From: G965233625 sp965233625
GTDB taxonomy: Bacteria > Planctomycetota > Planctomycetia > Pirellulales > Pirellulaceae
Direction of reading: 5' to 3'
NCBI GenBank assembly: GCA_965233625.1
Contig: OZ247499.1
Span: 6,138,001 to 6,202,000, forward strand
DNA: 64,000 bases
How positions within the stretch are numbered: position 1 is the first letter of the stretch; every line of letters starts with the position of its first letter. Below, in pieces: positions 48,511 through 57,505 of the stretch. The notes beneath the pieces were generated by a model that was not told the DNA's origin, ran no database searches, and saw only the letters and a list, made by a program, of their open reading frames with translations. The position numbers and the translations under genes are program-made.

Positions 48511-49560
48511 ATGCCCGTTATCCAACACGAAGCTCTGCAACAATTCGCCGTTTCCCTTCTGCAAGCCGGCGGCGCCTCGGAATCGGATGCGCAGCGTACG
48601 GCGGAAAGCCTGGTGGGGGCGAATCTGCGGGGCTACGATTCGCATGGCATGATGCGGGCGCCGTTTTATATTGACATGATGAAGAGCGGGGCGCTGGTTT
48701 CCGGGGCGCCGTTTGAAGTGCTTTCGGAAAGTGATTCCCGCGTTGCGGCCAATGCCAACTGGGGCTTTGGTCAGGTGCAAGCGGGTGAACTGCTGGACCG
48801 TCTGATGAAGAAAGCGGAAACCAGCGGTGTGGCGGCCGGCACGCTGTATCATTGCGGGCATGCGGGACGGCTGGGTGAATACTGCGAAACAGCCGCCGCA
48901 GCCGGCATGGTGGCGATGGTGATGGTGAATTCGCATGGCGCCGTCGTTCGGGTGGCGCCGCCCGGCGGAACAGCGCCGCGGCTGAGCACCAACCCGCTGG
49001 CCATTGGCGCCCCCTGTGGCGACACGCCGCTGGTGCTGGACTTTAGCACCAGTGCGACGGCCGAAGGCAAAGTGCGCGTGCTGAAAATCGCCGGCAAGAC
49101 CTGCCCGGAAGGCTGGCTCATCGACAGCAGCGGCCAGCCAACGACGGACCCCAACGCGCTGTACGCAGATCCGCCGGGCGCTATCCTGCCGATGGGCGGA
49201 AATCAATCTTACAAGGGTTTCGGCCTCTGCCTGATGATCGACATTCTCACCGGCGCGTTGTCGGGCGGGCTTACCGCGCGTGAAAAACCGTTCGATAAGA
49301 AGGGCAACTGCGTGTTCATGCTGGTGCTGAATCCGGCACAGTTCGGCGGCGCCAGTCACTTTGCCAATGAGGTCACGCAACTGGCGGAATACGTCCGCAG
49401 CTGTCCGACCGTAGAAGGCGCGCAGATTGTACTGCCGGGTGATCCTGAACGCCGCATTCTCGCGCAGCGTACAGCCGATGGCATCGACTTCGATGACGAA
49501 AACTGGGCGCAGCTTACCGCGATGGCGCAGTCGCTGGGTGTGCCTTGCGACATCGCTTAA
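48511..49560 (+). CDS. Ldh-family NAD(P)-dependent dehydrogenase (malate/lactate type 2)
   Basis: A 349-residue oxidoreductase of the type-2 malate/L-lactate dehydrogenase (YlbC/ComC/AllD) family. Diagnostic parts: GANLRGYDSHGMMRAPFYID (with the catalytic His in SHG), TLYHCGHAGRLGEYCETAAA, RLSTNPLAIGAPCGDTPLVL and GGNQSYKGFGLCLMIDILTG. Members reduce 2-keto acids or ureidoglycolate; the exact substrate cannot be told. Standard length, no odd insertions. ATG 48511. Confidence 0.9.
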   Translation: MPVIQHEALQQFAVSLLQAGGASESDAQRTAESLVGANLRGYDSHGMMRAPFYIDMMKSGALVSGAPFEVLSESDSRVAANANWGFGQVQAGELLDRLMKKAETSGVAAGTLYHCGHAGRLGEYCETAAAAGMVAMVMVNSHGAVVRVAPPGGTAPRLSTNPLAIGAPCGDTPLVLDFSTSATAEGKVRVLKIAGKTCPEGWLIDSSGQPTTDPNALYADPPGAILPMGGNQSYKGFGLCLMIDILTGALSGGLTAREKPFDKKGNCVFMLVLNPAQFGGASHFANEVTQLAEYVRSCPTVEGAQIVLPGDPERRILAQRTADGIDFDDENWAQLTAMAQSLGVPCDIA

Positions 49561-49676
49561 GAGCAGGCGCCATTTAATTCCGCAGCACGCGGAAAAATCC
49601 TTGGGTCATCGCGTTTCAATGGCCGTGCAGATGGTGCACGTAGATTTCTTGAGCGACTGATGGAAGGGAGAATGCG

Positions 49677-50219
49677 ATGCTGGATCTGAATTCGCTACGC
49701 GCGCGGTGCGACGACGGAGAGACGTTTGAATATCTGTTCTTCTGGGGGCATCAGCCTCCGAAGGATGGCGGCTTGGCGGTGACATGTTTCAGTCAGTGGT
49801 ATGACGCCGCGTTTGAAGTGGACGGCGTTTTCTACCGGACGGCTGAGCACTGGATGATGGCGGCGAAGGCGCGGCTGTTTGAAGACGAGGATAAGCTGCT
49901 GGAGATTCTCGACGCCGATAGCCCGAAAACGGCCAAAGCCCTGGGCCGCAAAGTGCAGAACTTTGACGATAAAGTCTGGAAAGAGAACGCCCGGCGTCTG
50001 GTCACCGAAGGCAATCTGGCGAAGTTTTCGCAGAATGAAGAACTCGGCGAGTTCCTGCTGGAAACCGGCGGAAAAGTGATTGTCGAAGCCAGCCCTTATG
50101 ACCGCATCTGGGGTATTGGTCTGCGCGCCAGTGATGAGCGGGCGGAGAATCCGCACACCTGGCAGGGGCAGAATAAACTCGGCTTCGCGCTGATGGATGT
50201 CCGCGAAGCCTTGCGCTAG
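49677..50219 (+). CDS. NADAR-family protein
   Basis: A 180-residue protein of the NADAR (YbiA/RibX) family, N-glycosidases acting on riboflavin-pathway intermediates or ADP-ribose adducts. Hallmarks: FFWGHQPPKDGGLAVTCFSQ with the start strand, VFYRTAEHWMMAAKARLF, WKENARRLVTEGNLAKFSQN, and SPYDRIWGIGL near the C-terminus with NKLGFALMDVREAL. The strong GGAAGGGAG before ATG fixes the start. No partner toxin or phage gene is adjacent. Confidence 0.88.
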   Translation: MLDLNSLRARCDDGETFEYLFFWGHQPPKDGGLAVTCFSQWYDAAFEVDGVFYRTAEHWMMAAKARLFEDEDKLLEILDADSPKTAKALGRKVQNFDDKVWKENARRLVTEGNLAKFSQNEELGEFLLETGGKVIVEASPYDRIWGIGLRASDERAENPHTWQGQNKLGFALMDVREALR

Positions 50220-50307
50220 GACTGCCGCCGCGCCGCGTGGAAAAAAAGGGGGAACCACACGACGCGACGAACAGAACCATGAATTCACAAGACGGCCACT
50301 GCTGTGC

Positions 50308-52275
50308 TTAACGGCGTGGCAGCGGCAGCAAGTTGTCGAGCATATCGCTGGCGAAGAACTCATCTACTTCACGCGTATGGGACTTCCTGTCGCGCGTTTC
50401 GTGGTGCTCCCTGGCAGCCTGTTCCTGCGCGTCACGCTGTTGGGCGTCGTGCTGCCCGGACTGCTGAACGGGCGGCGCCTGCTGTTGATCTGGCGCCTGT
50501 TGCGGAGCATGCTGCCGGTGCCGGAGTGGTGTCTGCGGCCCTGCTTGCTGGTGTGGTGGCGGCAGGTCTACGCGGTGGCGCGCGTCGCGATGATGATGGT
50601 GGCGGCCATGGCCGTCGCGATGATGCTCCTGGTTGATCCTCGCATCCGCGCTGAAGAAGACGTTGTCTTGCAGGTTCTCGACGTCCGTGTTCCGCTGAAT
50701 TACATCGGCCAGCGTCGTCGAGTCGATGCGTTGCAGCATGCGGCCTTCGAACTGGTTTTCGTAATAGAAGCGGTCGCCATCGCGGAGGCGGGTGAACTGG
50801 TCGACCAGGACGGTTCGCATCAGTTCGCCGGTGCTGCTGCCTGGCACGTGATCTTCGGCCAGCATGCCGACCCACACATCGATGTTGTCGACGCTGCCGT
50901 AGGTTGCTTCCAGTGCTTCCGCCAGTTCCGGGTCTGAAGTGATTTCGCTGAAACTGGTCACGCGTTGCAGACCCAGATCTTCGCGCGCCTGGTTGTAATC
51001 AGCCAGCCCATGATCGCGACCGCGCTGAATATTCAGCGACGCCAGATCGAAGCCGCCAGAACCGGGCGGTCCGAACAGGAAGTTCCGCACATCGTCCACA
51101 ATCTGGTTGTCCAGTTCCTGCGCGGTGGTGGCTGACATACCCTGCAGCAATGTAGAGATGCCGTGCTCGGTTAACGCCTGTGTGTTGAAGAACGCATCTC
51201 GCAGTGACAGATTGCCTTCTTCTGCGGTTGTTCCGTCGGCCTCCTGCCGGGCCAGTTCCGGCGAAAGGAAGCTGTGTCCCAGACGGTAGGCGGCGGTGGA
51301 GAACAGATTGGCGATGCCCGGATTGACCGAAGCGTCGTAGCCGGTGTATTCCGCGATGGCGTCTTTGCCCAGCAGTGCGGGTAGAAACTCGTTGTAGGTG
51401 ATCGCTTGAATCTGGCCTACGACGATGGAACGGGCCCGCAGGTAAATCTCCTGGTCGGTCAGCGAAGGATCGGCCGCGGCGATTTCATCCGCCAGCCGGT
51501 TGTGCTCGCGGACCCACAGCGTGTGCATCGCGCTGAGCGCTGCGTTTTCATTGGCGCGGATATCACCCGCCAGGAACAGCGTCTCGCTGGGACCGCCGGC
51601 GTTGGCCAGACCGTCTTCATTAAACGGCAGCAGATCGCCGTCGCTGGTTTTCAGTTTCCCGCCCTCGAACGTGCGCAGTGCGTCGGCCCGCTCCTGATCT
51701 GAACCGTAGACCATGCCGCCGTCGATGAACGCCGTGATCTCGTTAATCTGCTGCCGTGGGTTGTCGATGGAGTCGCCCGTTTCGTGGTCGAAGCCGGACC
51801 GAGTGAGCGGAATGACGGCTTCGCCCGTTCCAGTCGGGTCGAAGTAAGGATCGCCGGCGGGCACTTCGATGGGCAACGATTCAGCTTCTTCGCCGCCTTC
51901 GGTCAGATCGATATCGTGATCGATAAACTGCCCCCACAGCCAGAGGATATCCGTCAGTTGCCGGTCGTTTTCTTCGAGTTCCGTCTGGGCGGCAATGGCG
52001 TTGCTGACTTCGCGTGCACTGGGCCGGTCCTCGCCGGCGGCTGCTGAAATGCCATCGCTGTATTCGGCGGTTGTCACACGCAGAAGCTGCTCACCGGTAG
52101 ATCCCCAGTCCGTGTTCTGCAGGTTGTTGCCAGTTCCGTCGATGCTGGCAAACTCAGCGGGAAACGGGTCGGGCGGCGCGGGGGGGCCTTCGTGCGCCAG
52201 TACATCGGCTGCCAGCATCGTGCGGGACTCAAGTGACTCTAACTTGAAGCTACGCGACTTGTTCCTCTTCTTCAT
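50308..52275 (-). CDS. Animal-type haem peroxidase with LEPR-XLL-like N-terminus
   Basis: A 655-residue protein. Residues 7-22 hold SFKLESLESRTMLAADV, a form of the planctomycete LEPR-XLL export-related motif. The peroxidase domain (about 60-530) has the distal site QFIDHDIDLTEGG, DGGMVYGSD, MHTLWVREHNRLADE and the proximal His in AAYRLGHSFLSPELA, so both haem-site histidines are present. The C-terminal 110 residues are low-complexity, rich in His, Gln, Arg and Pro (HHRDGHGRHHHHRD, QQAPDQQQAPP), and end EVDEFFASDMLDNLLPL. It likely oxidises halides or phenols outside the cytosol. GGAGGTATCTG before ATG 52275 fixes the start. Confidence 0.87.
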   Translation of the reverse strand: MKKRNKSRSFKLESLESRTMLAADVLAHEGPPAPPDPFPAEFASIDGTGNNLQNTDWGSTGEQLLRVTTAEYSDGISAAAGEDRPSAREVSNAIAAQTELEENDRQLTDILWLWGQFIDHDIDLTEGGEEAESLPIEVPAGDPYFDPTGTGEAVIPLTRSGFDHETGDSIDNPRQQINEITAFIDGGMVYGSDQERADALRTFEGGKLKTSDGDLLPFNEDGLANAGGPSETLFLAGDIRANENAALSAMHTLWVREHNRLADEIAAADPSLTDQEIYLRARSIVVGQIQAITYNEFLPALLGKDAIAEYTGYDASVNPGIANLFSTAAYRLGHSFLSPELARQEADGTTAEEGNLSLRDAFFNTQALTEHGISTLLQGMSATTAQELDNQIVDDVRNFLFGPPGSGGFDLASLNIQRGRDHGLADYNQAREDLGLQRVTSFSEITSDPELAEALEATYGSVDNIDVWVGMLAEDHVPGSSTGELMRTVLVDQFTRLRDGDRFYYENQFEGRMLQRIDSTTLADVIQRNTDVENLQDNVFFSADARINQEHHRDGHGRHHHHRDARHRVDLPPPHQQAGPQTPLRHRQHAPQQAPDQQQAPPVQQSGQHDAQQRDAQEQAAREHHETRDRKSHTREVDEFFASDMLDNLLPLPRR

Positions 52276-52587
52276 CAGATACCTCCACTTCAACAGTTGA
52301 TGAGAATTGTCGTGGGGTTGGTATGCAGGGGCGTTCCGGGACCACTGCATTACGACGGGCATTGCGCCCGCCCTTTCTCCCGCCTGATCACTGCGCAGCA
52401 GGCGGGGCAGGCGACAGGTGGGGAAAAGATTCTTGTAAAAATCGCCGGCGTGTAATACACTCGCTTTACTAATCTTCTCAGCCTCTCCTGATACGGAGGC
52501 TGACCGGGGTCGCACTCGCGGCTTCTTCCGTCATGACTTGCGGGATAACCGTTACGGATTTCACTCTGCGGAACAGAGAGCACCGTC

Positions 52588-53187
52588 ATGACAACCACAC
52601 ATGCAGATTCGCTGATGGCGAATCTACGCGCCCACGGCGTATCGTTTCTTGCCACTTATTTCAGCGGCGAGCGTCTGCGATTGCGGCGCATCGTCGAACA
52701 GCGGCTTGACCATCGTGTGAAACGCCGGGTTGACGCGTCAGACATTGTGCAGGAAGGTTTCCTCGACGCCGCCCGCCGGCTCGATGCGTTTCTGCAACAG
52801 CCAGATATGCCGCCCGGCGCCTGGGTGGAATTTCTGGTCCGGCAGCAGGCTCAGGTTGCCTACCGGCGGCATGTAAAAGCGGGCAAACGCGATCTCCGCC
52901 GCGAGCAGTCGCTATCTTCCGCCGGCGCCGTCAAACCGGGCTCCGCCCCGGCTGTTGCGACAACCAGCACGCCCAGCAAGATCGTTTCGCGTCGCGAACA
53001 GAATGCGCGGGTGCTGCAGGTGATTGCACAACTGTCGCCGGCTGATCAGGAAGTGATCCGGCTGCGGCACCTTGAGCATCGCAACAACAGCGAGACGGCT
53101 GAGATTCTAGGGATCGCACCGCCAGCCGCCAGCAAACGCTATGTGCGGGCGTTGTCCCGGTTCCGGCAGTTGATGCCATCGTCGTAA
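52588..53187 (+). CDS. ECF-type RNA polymerase sigma factor
   Basis: A 199-residue extracytoplasmic-function sigma factor. Region 2 reads RVDASDIVQEGFLDAARRLD; region 4 reads LSPADQEVIRLRHLEHRNNS, then ETAEILGIAPPAASKRYVRA, a normal HTH. The linker (GAVKPGSAPAVATTSTPSK) is long and disordered. It resembles the planctomycete ECF group with RPDASDVVQE. No anti-sigma gene is next to it. The divergent haem peroxidase (promoter region 52276-52587) and the downstream HEAT gene are possible targets, by position only. Confidence 0.87.
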   Translation: MTTTHADSLMANLRAHGVSFLATYFSGERLRLRRIVEQRLDHRVKRRVDASDIVQEGFLDAARRLDAFLQQPDMPPGAWVEFLVRQQAQVAYRRHVKAGKRDLRREQSLSSAGAVKPGSAPAVATTSTPSKIVSRREQNARVLQVIAQLSPADQEVIRLRHLEHRNNSETAEILGIAPPAASKRYVRALSRFRQLMPSS

Positions 53188-53317
53188 CGTGCAGCCCCGC
53201 AACGCCAAGCTGTGTTGTGTAGAATATGCAATAGACAATGTGTGATGATCGCGAGCCTCTCGCGGTGATCCTCATTTTCACAGTATGGCAGTTTGGTGTT
53301 TGTGCACGGGGCAAGGC

Positions 53318-54706
53318 ATGGTTCGTTTCAAATTTTGGCAGGGCGACGCGACATGCCGCCCAGCGACTAGGATATTGCAGTTTTCGTTCCTGGCGGTGGT
53401 GGTGACATTGTTCCCACCGCTGGCGACAAGTGGCTGGGCCGCAGAACCTGGACCGGCACCCGGTGCAGACGAAGCCGCGGGCGGAATATCTACACAGCCC
53501 GGCGTCCCGAACATGGACTACGACGGCTTCCGGGTTTTGAAGGGCGAAGTAAATAAGATCGACGACTCGAAACGCACCGGGAAAGACCCCAAGGTAGAGA
53601 GCCTTGCGGAGCAGCTTCGCTCTACGAAAGGGCGCGATCGTTTCAAAGCCTTCTACTACATATCGCGTCATCGCCCCAGCGAGACAACGGATATTTCCGC
53701 CGTGGTGACGGAGATGAACAAGCTGGCGGAAAGCAACAAGACACAAGTTGCCGAAGCGATACGGATGGGCTGGCTAACAGGTGGCAGCGTCGAGGCGATG
53801 GTTGTCATTCTTAAAGAACTCAAGACCAACCAGAACCTCCGCGGAGTGGCGTTCAATTTTCCGCGTCTGACGGGACGCACGCAGGACAAGCGGTTGATTC
53901 AACCACTGGTCGATGTGCTTGCCGGAGCCGATATGATCGATCCGGCTGCGATCAGCCTACGCGACCTCGGCGCCAGCCCCGAAGCCATCAAACAGGTGGC
54001 GCCGCTGCTTTATCATCCCCACATGCGTGTGCGGGCGGCGGCCAATGAACTGATGCGCTATTACAAGGCTCCGGTTAGCGCCTATGTGACTTCCGCCATC
54101 GAAGCGATCAATACCCGCGACAACAAGGACGCCCGCGCCGCAGCCGCGAAGATTCTCAACCTGCAGCCTCCCTACGAAGAAGCACGCGCCGACGTGGAGG
54201 CAGCGCTCGCGCCGCACACGATATCAGCCGACGTCAATCTGCGGAAAAACGCCGTTGGTGCGTTGCAGAAGTGGGGCACGCCTGCGGTGTTTGACGCTTT
54301 ACTTGCGAAAATGGAAGAAGTGGATCATCCATTCATCTGCGATGAACTCACGCCTTTGTTGCAGGAAAAATGTTCGCGTGAGTCCGCGCCTGCCATCCGT
54401 GAGGCCATTCAGCGAGCCAGGCAAGAGAACGCCAAGCATCGCGGACGCGGTCTTCAAGCCGTGCTGGCCGCCGCTGCGAAAAAGCCAGCGGCCACGCGGA
54501 GCCCTGCCGAAACCGTAGACACCTTCCGGACGTGGACAGATAGCACGGGCAAACACAAGATCGAAGCAAAGTTTGTCGATGCAAAACAAGGCTACATTCT
54601 GCTGCACCGGCGCGACGGTTCCGCCGTTTCCCTGCCACTGAACCGGCTGAGCGAGCCCGATCAGAAAATCGCACAGAGACTGATTTCTTCACGCAGCGAG
54701 AACTAG
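53318..54706 (+). CDS. Exported HEAT-repeat protein with C-terminal SHD1 domain
   Basis: A 462-residue exported protein: a signal peptide (LQFSFLAVVVTLFPPLATSG), a helical HEAT-like region with repeats (VRAAANELMRYYKAPVSAYV, LRKNAVGALQKWGTPAVFDA), and a C-terminal SLA1 homology domain 1 (FRTWTDSTGKHKIEAKFVDA, then GYILLHRRDGSAVSLPLNRL). SHD1 is frequent in planctomycete exported proteins and is thought to bind peptides. ATG 53318 preceded by GGGGCAAGGC is chosen; an upstream in-frame ATG at 53285 is possible. It begins 130 bases after the sigma factor gene. Confidence 0.8.
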   Translation: MVRFKFWQGDATCRPATRILQFSFLAVVVTLFPPLATSGWAAEPGPAPGADEAAGGISTQPGVPNMDYDGFRVLKGEVNKIDDSKRTGKDPKVESLAEQLRSTKGRDRFKAFYYISRHRPSETTDISAVVTEMNKLAESNKTQVAEAIRMGWLTGGSVEAMVVILKELKTNQNLRGVAFNFPRLTGRTQDKRLIQPLVDVLAGADMIDPAAISLRDLGASPEAIKQVAPLLYHPHMRVRAAANELMRYYKAPVSAYVTSAIEAINTRDNKDARAAAAKILNLQPPYEEARADVEAALAPHTISADVNLRKNAVGALQKWGTPAVFDALLAKMEEVDHPFICDELTPLLQEKCSRESAPAIREAIQRARQENAKHRGRGLQAVLAAAAKKPAATRSPAETVDTFRTWTDSTGKHKIEAKFVDAKQGYILLHRRDGSAVSLPLNRLSEPDQKIAQRLISSRSEN

Positions 54707-54728
54707 CTGCGCGAATGGTGCGACATAA

Positions 54729-54781
54729 GGCGTATGTAGTACGCCATTCTGCGCGAGCGATTCTATGGGCTCGCGCAGAAT
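54729..54781. terminator. Two hairpins between convergent genes
   Basis: GGCGTA/TACGCC (54729-54745) is followed by ATTCTGCGCGAG/CTCGCGCAGAAT (54746-54781), a perfect 12-bp stem with a 12-base loop. They lie between the HEAT gene and tpx, which converge. Confidence 0.65.
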
Positions 54782-54797
54782 TGCGACAAAAGGGCGT

Positions 54798-55316
54798 TTA
54801 CAGAAGGCCCTTCAGCGCGGTGAGCGCGGCGTCGTAATCTGGCTCGGAGGTGACTTCGCTGACGATGTCGGCGTGAACCACTTTGCCTTCTGCGTCCAGA
54901 ACATAAACGGCGCGGGTCAACAGCTTCAGTTCTTCGATCAGCACGCCCCAGCTTTGGCCGAAGTTGCGGTTCTGATAGTCACTGCCAACGCGCATGTTGG
55001 TGACTTCTTCGGCGCCGCAGAAGCGGTTCTGGGCGAACGGCAGGTCCAGGCTGACGGTCAGCACGTTGACTTTATCGCCCAGTTCAGCGACTTTCGAATT
55101 GAAGGCCAGCGTCTGAATTTTGCAGACGCCGGTATCGAGCGATGGCACGACGCTGACGAGCGATGGTTTGCCCTTGAGGTCGTCGAGCGTGATCGTCTGC
55201 AGACCACCTTCGAAGTAGTGTACGGTGAAGTCGGGCGCCACTTTGCCGGCTTGCAGTTCTTCACCTGCAAGTGTCATGGGCGTACCTTTGAACGTAACAG
55301 CTTCAGCGCGAGACAT
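54798..55316 (-). CDS. tpx: Thiol peroxidase
   Basis: A 172-residue atypical 2-Cys peroxiredoxin that reduces hydrogen peroxide and lipid hydroperoxides with thioredoxin. The peroxidatic Cys65 lies in VVPSLDTGVCKIQT and the resolving Cys100 in AQNRFCGAEE; the 35-residue spacing equals that of E. coli Tpx. Length and motif order (LQAGKVAPDFTV, RAVYVLDAEGKV) are standard. ATG 55316. It stands in a run of redox genes with the peroxiredoxin-like gene at 55880. Confidence 0.95.
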   Translation of the reverse strand: MSRAEAVTFKGTPMTLAGEELQAGKVAPDFTVHYFEGGLQTITLDDLKGKPSLVSVVPSLDTGVCKIQTLAFNSKVAELGDKVNVLTVSLDLPFAQNRFCGAEEVTNMRVGSDYQNRNFGQSWGVLIEELKLLTRAVYVLDAEGKVVHADIVSEVTSEPDYDAALTALKGLL

Positions 55317-55442
55317 AGTCGTTTCCCGTAAGGGTGAGGGTTGCGTGGGGAGTCTTCAACTGGTTGTAAGTATCCCGCCGCCCTGGCAGACCATCAAGGG
55401 GGCGGTCGCTATGCGTGACCCGCGGCAGCGTTATTGCAACGC

Positions 55443-55883
55443 TTAGTTGGGCAGCAGAACGTACAGCATCCAGCAGACTAGGCCGGCCCGCAGTGACCAT
55501 GCGAAGGTTCTTAGCCAGTTAGACAGAACCAGTTGGCGGTGTGTGGCTGCATCGAAGCCACGGGAGAGCTTGCCGTGCTTGGGAACCTGCCAGAAGAACG
55601 TGGAAGCCCAGATGAGAATCACCAGAATCAGCCCCGCCACTGCCGCGGCGAACGGTACGCCGGGCGGCCTGTAGAACACCAGCGTCAGGGAAGTGAAGGC
55701 TTCGATCAGCATCAGCGGCATCACAACCACGGTCGTGCGTTGCTGGTGCGAGTGTTCATAACTATTGAACTGGTCAACGCCCACCTTGCCGAACAAAGGG
55801 TAGTGGACCACCTGCACGAACCAGATCACGCCGAACATGCCCAACGTGGAGATCGCATGCAGCAGAACGACCGCTGCCATCAT
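55443..55883 (-). CDS. Four-span membrane protein, hypothetical
   Basis: A 146-residue integral membrane protein with four spans (residues 3-26, 50-70, 78-97 and 125-144). The phrase IWFVQVVHYPLFGKVGVDQF, then EHSHQQRTTVVVMPLMLIEA, matches a widespread unnamed family with conserved H and Q residues. Its ATG overlaps the TGA stop of the peroxiredoxin-like gene (ATGA), so the two are coupled. Function unknown; a redox or quinone-linked role would fit the context but is not shown. Confidence 0.7.
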   Translation of the reverse strand: MMAAVVLLHAISTLGMFGVIWFVQVVHYPLFGKVGVDQFNSYEHSHQQRTTVVVMPLMLIEAFTSLTLVFYRPPGVPFAAAVAGLILVILIWASTFFWQVPKHGKLSRGFDAATHRQLVLSNWLRTFAWSLRAGLVCWMLYVLLPN

Positions 55884-56482
55884 TGAGCAGGCCTGCTCGA
55901 ACCTGCCATCTGCGGATCAGCAACGGCGGTGTCGGCAGCCGGTGTTAGGTTAGCACCAACCGCGGCGCCGGCGATATCGATATAGCTGGGGCGGTCAGCG
56001 GCGGTTTCCGCACGGAACTCCGACAGCAACTGACCATCCTGCAACATGAAGACGCCGGGCATCTGAAAACCATCGCCCTGCAACATGCCAACGCCATGCC
56101 CGGCGAAAATGCCGCTAAAGACGCCCCGGATCCAGACATTCAAACCAAAGAGTTGCCCCAGCGTGCCGCGTTTCAGACCGAAGGCCCGGTACAGCTTGCA
56201 TTTTGGATCGCTGAAGCGGTGCACCGTGTCGAGATCGTATTTCGACATCAGCCGCGTCGCTTCAATCGGCTCGCTCATGTGCACCAGACACAGCGTTACG
56301 CCCATCGCCCTAAGCTGGCTACGCTGCTCACTCAAATCGGCCAGTGCTTCACGGCAGAAAGTGCAGCCGGCGTGACGCAGAAAAACGACCATCACCGGGC
56401 CGGTGGACGATAGATCGTACAGCGATGCGCCGCGATGGCTGATTGCCGCTGACAGCGCCTTTTGGAATTGTTTTTTGTTCAT
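55880..56482 (-). CDS. Peroxiredoxin-like protein (AhpC/TSA type 2)
   Basis: A 200-residue thioredoxin-fold protein. VMVVFLRHAGCTFCREALAD holds a CxxC pair at the active-site position. ARFSDPKCKLYRAF-like text (HRFSDPKCKLYRAFGLKRGT) and MPGVFMLQDGQLLSEFRAET complete the AhpC/TSA-2 pattern seen also in selenoprotein-L-like redox proteins. The substrate is unknown. ATG 56482 was chosen over a start six codons upstream. It is translationally coupled to the four-span membrane gene downstream. Confidence 0.82.
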   Translation of the reverse strand: MNKKQFQKALSAAISHRGASLYDLSSTGPVMVVFLRHAGCTFCREALADLSEQRSQLRAMGVTLCLVHMSEPIEATRLMSKYDLDTVHRFSDPKCKLYRAFGLKRGTLGQLFGLNVWIRGVFSGIFAGHGVGMLQGDGFQMPGVFMLQDGQLLSEFRAETAADRPSYIDIAGAAVGANLTPAADTAVADPQMAGSSRPAQ

Positions 56483-56616
56483 CGTATCGCCACCCAGCAA
56501 TTTTCGATCCTGCCGTATATAGCTAACCGCAGGATCGGCTGCCAGATCACCCCCTCAAGTGTGAAATCTACCAGAATTATAGGCGAATTTCTCAGCATTT
56601 CCGCATCCGCGGAATC

Positions 56617-57399
56617 TCAGCGCGTGGTTGTTTCACCCGCGGGCGTAACTTTAACAGGAATCTGCACCTCGAAGTATTTCCGGGCGTTGGGCACCATGGG
56701 ACTGTTGTAGCCCATCACGCGTACATCGCCGTCCGCTTCGTACAACTCGTTTGCCTCGATCCACTTCCGCAGACGTGCTGCCTTCTCCTGAACGACTTTG
56801 CTGCTTGTGCTGCCGCGTACGCCGACGGAAACAACGTGCTGAGGCTGTACGTCAGAAACCTTCACCGTGCCGTCTTTATTGACTTTGCCAATCGTTGGCT
56901 TCCCGTACAAAAACGCCATATCCGCCTGATTAAGCCCGTCGCCCTTCTTGGTGTACGACATCTCCACCGGCGCCGTCATGGCGATGCTGTTGGTCTTTAT
57001 GTGCATAAACAGCCGCCAGAATCCGCTGCTTGTCGCCTTGCGGTACTGCGGATACTTCTTCACCTCAATTGCCCCTACCGGCGTATAGGTCGGGAAGCCG
57101 ACCGGCAGTTCCGCTTCATGCTTTGGCTGGAAACGAAGATCAGCAACTACCTCTTTCACGGTCGCCGTAAGCTGCTCTGCTGCGGTTTTCAGCGCATCTT
57201 CAAGCGTGGTCGCTGCCGGCGAATGTGGCTCCAACTTGCCCAGTGCCTGCTTCACCGCTCTTTCCAGCCCTGCGGCGTCACTCTGCCCGAGCGCGTCTTC
57301 TAGCATTGCTGCGGCTTCAATTGCCGGCCCCGCTGGTGCTTTGAATTCGCCCGCAGTAACGGTTAGAACGGCGAGGGCGGTAAGCGTCACAAGCGACAT
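56617..57399 (-). CDS. SOUL haem-binding-family protein
   Basis: A 260-residue protein with an N-terminal hydrophobic signal (SLVTLTALAVLTVTAGEF). Residues 20-90 are a helical, Ala-rich spacer. The C-terminal SOUL domain is recognised from TPVGAIEVKKYPQYRKATSS, IKTNSIAMTAPVEMSYTKK and a late AAYLRKW-like ARLRKWIEANELYEADGD, followed by YNSPMVPNARKYFEVQIPV. SOUL proteins bind haem or tetrapyrroles; the role in planctomycetes is unknown. It is exported, so may bind haem in the periplasm. Confidence 0.83.
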   Translation of the reverse strand: MSLVTLTALAVLTVTAGEFKAPAGPAIEAAAMLEDALGQSDAAGLERAVKQALGKLEPHSPAATTLEDALKTAAEQLTATVKEVVADLRFQPKHEAELPVGFPTYTPVGAIEVKKYPQYRKATSSGFWRLFMHIKTNSIAMTAPVEMSYTKKGDGLNQADMAFLYGKPTIGKVNKDGTVKVSDVQPQHVVSVGVRGSTSSKVVQEKAARLRKWIEANELYEADGDVRVMGYNSPMVPNARKYFEVQIPVKVTPAGETTTR

Positions 57400-57505
57400 G
57401 GGTTTTCTCCTGGAATGTAAGGACGGACAGATAATCTATAGCCCGGCTGTGACGTCTGCCAACCCGCAACGTGTTATCTGCACTAGGTATACGTCTGGCA
57501 GGACT

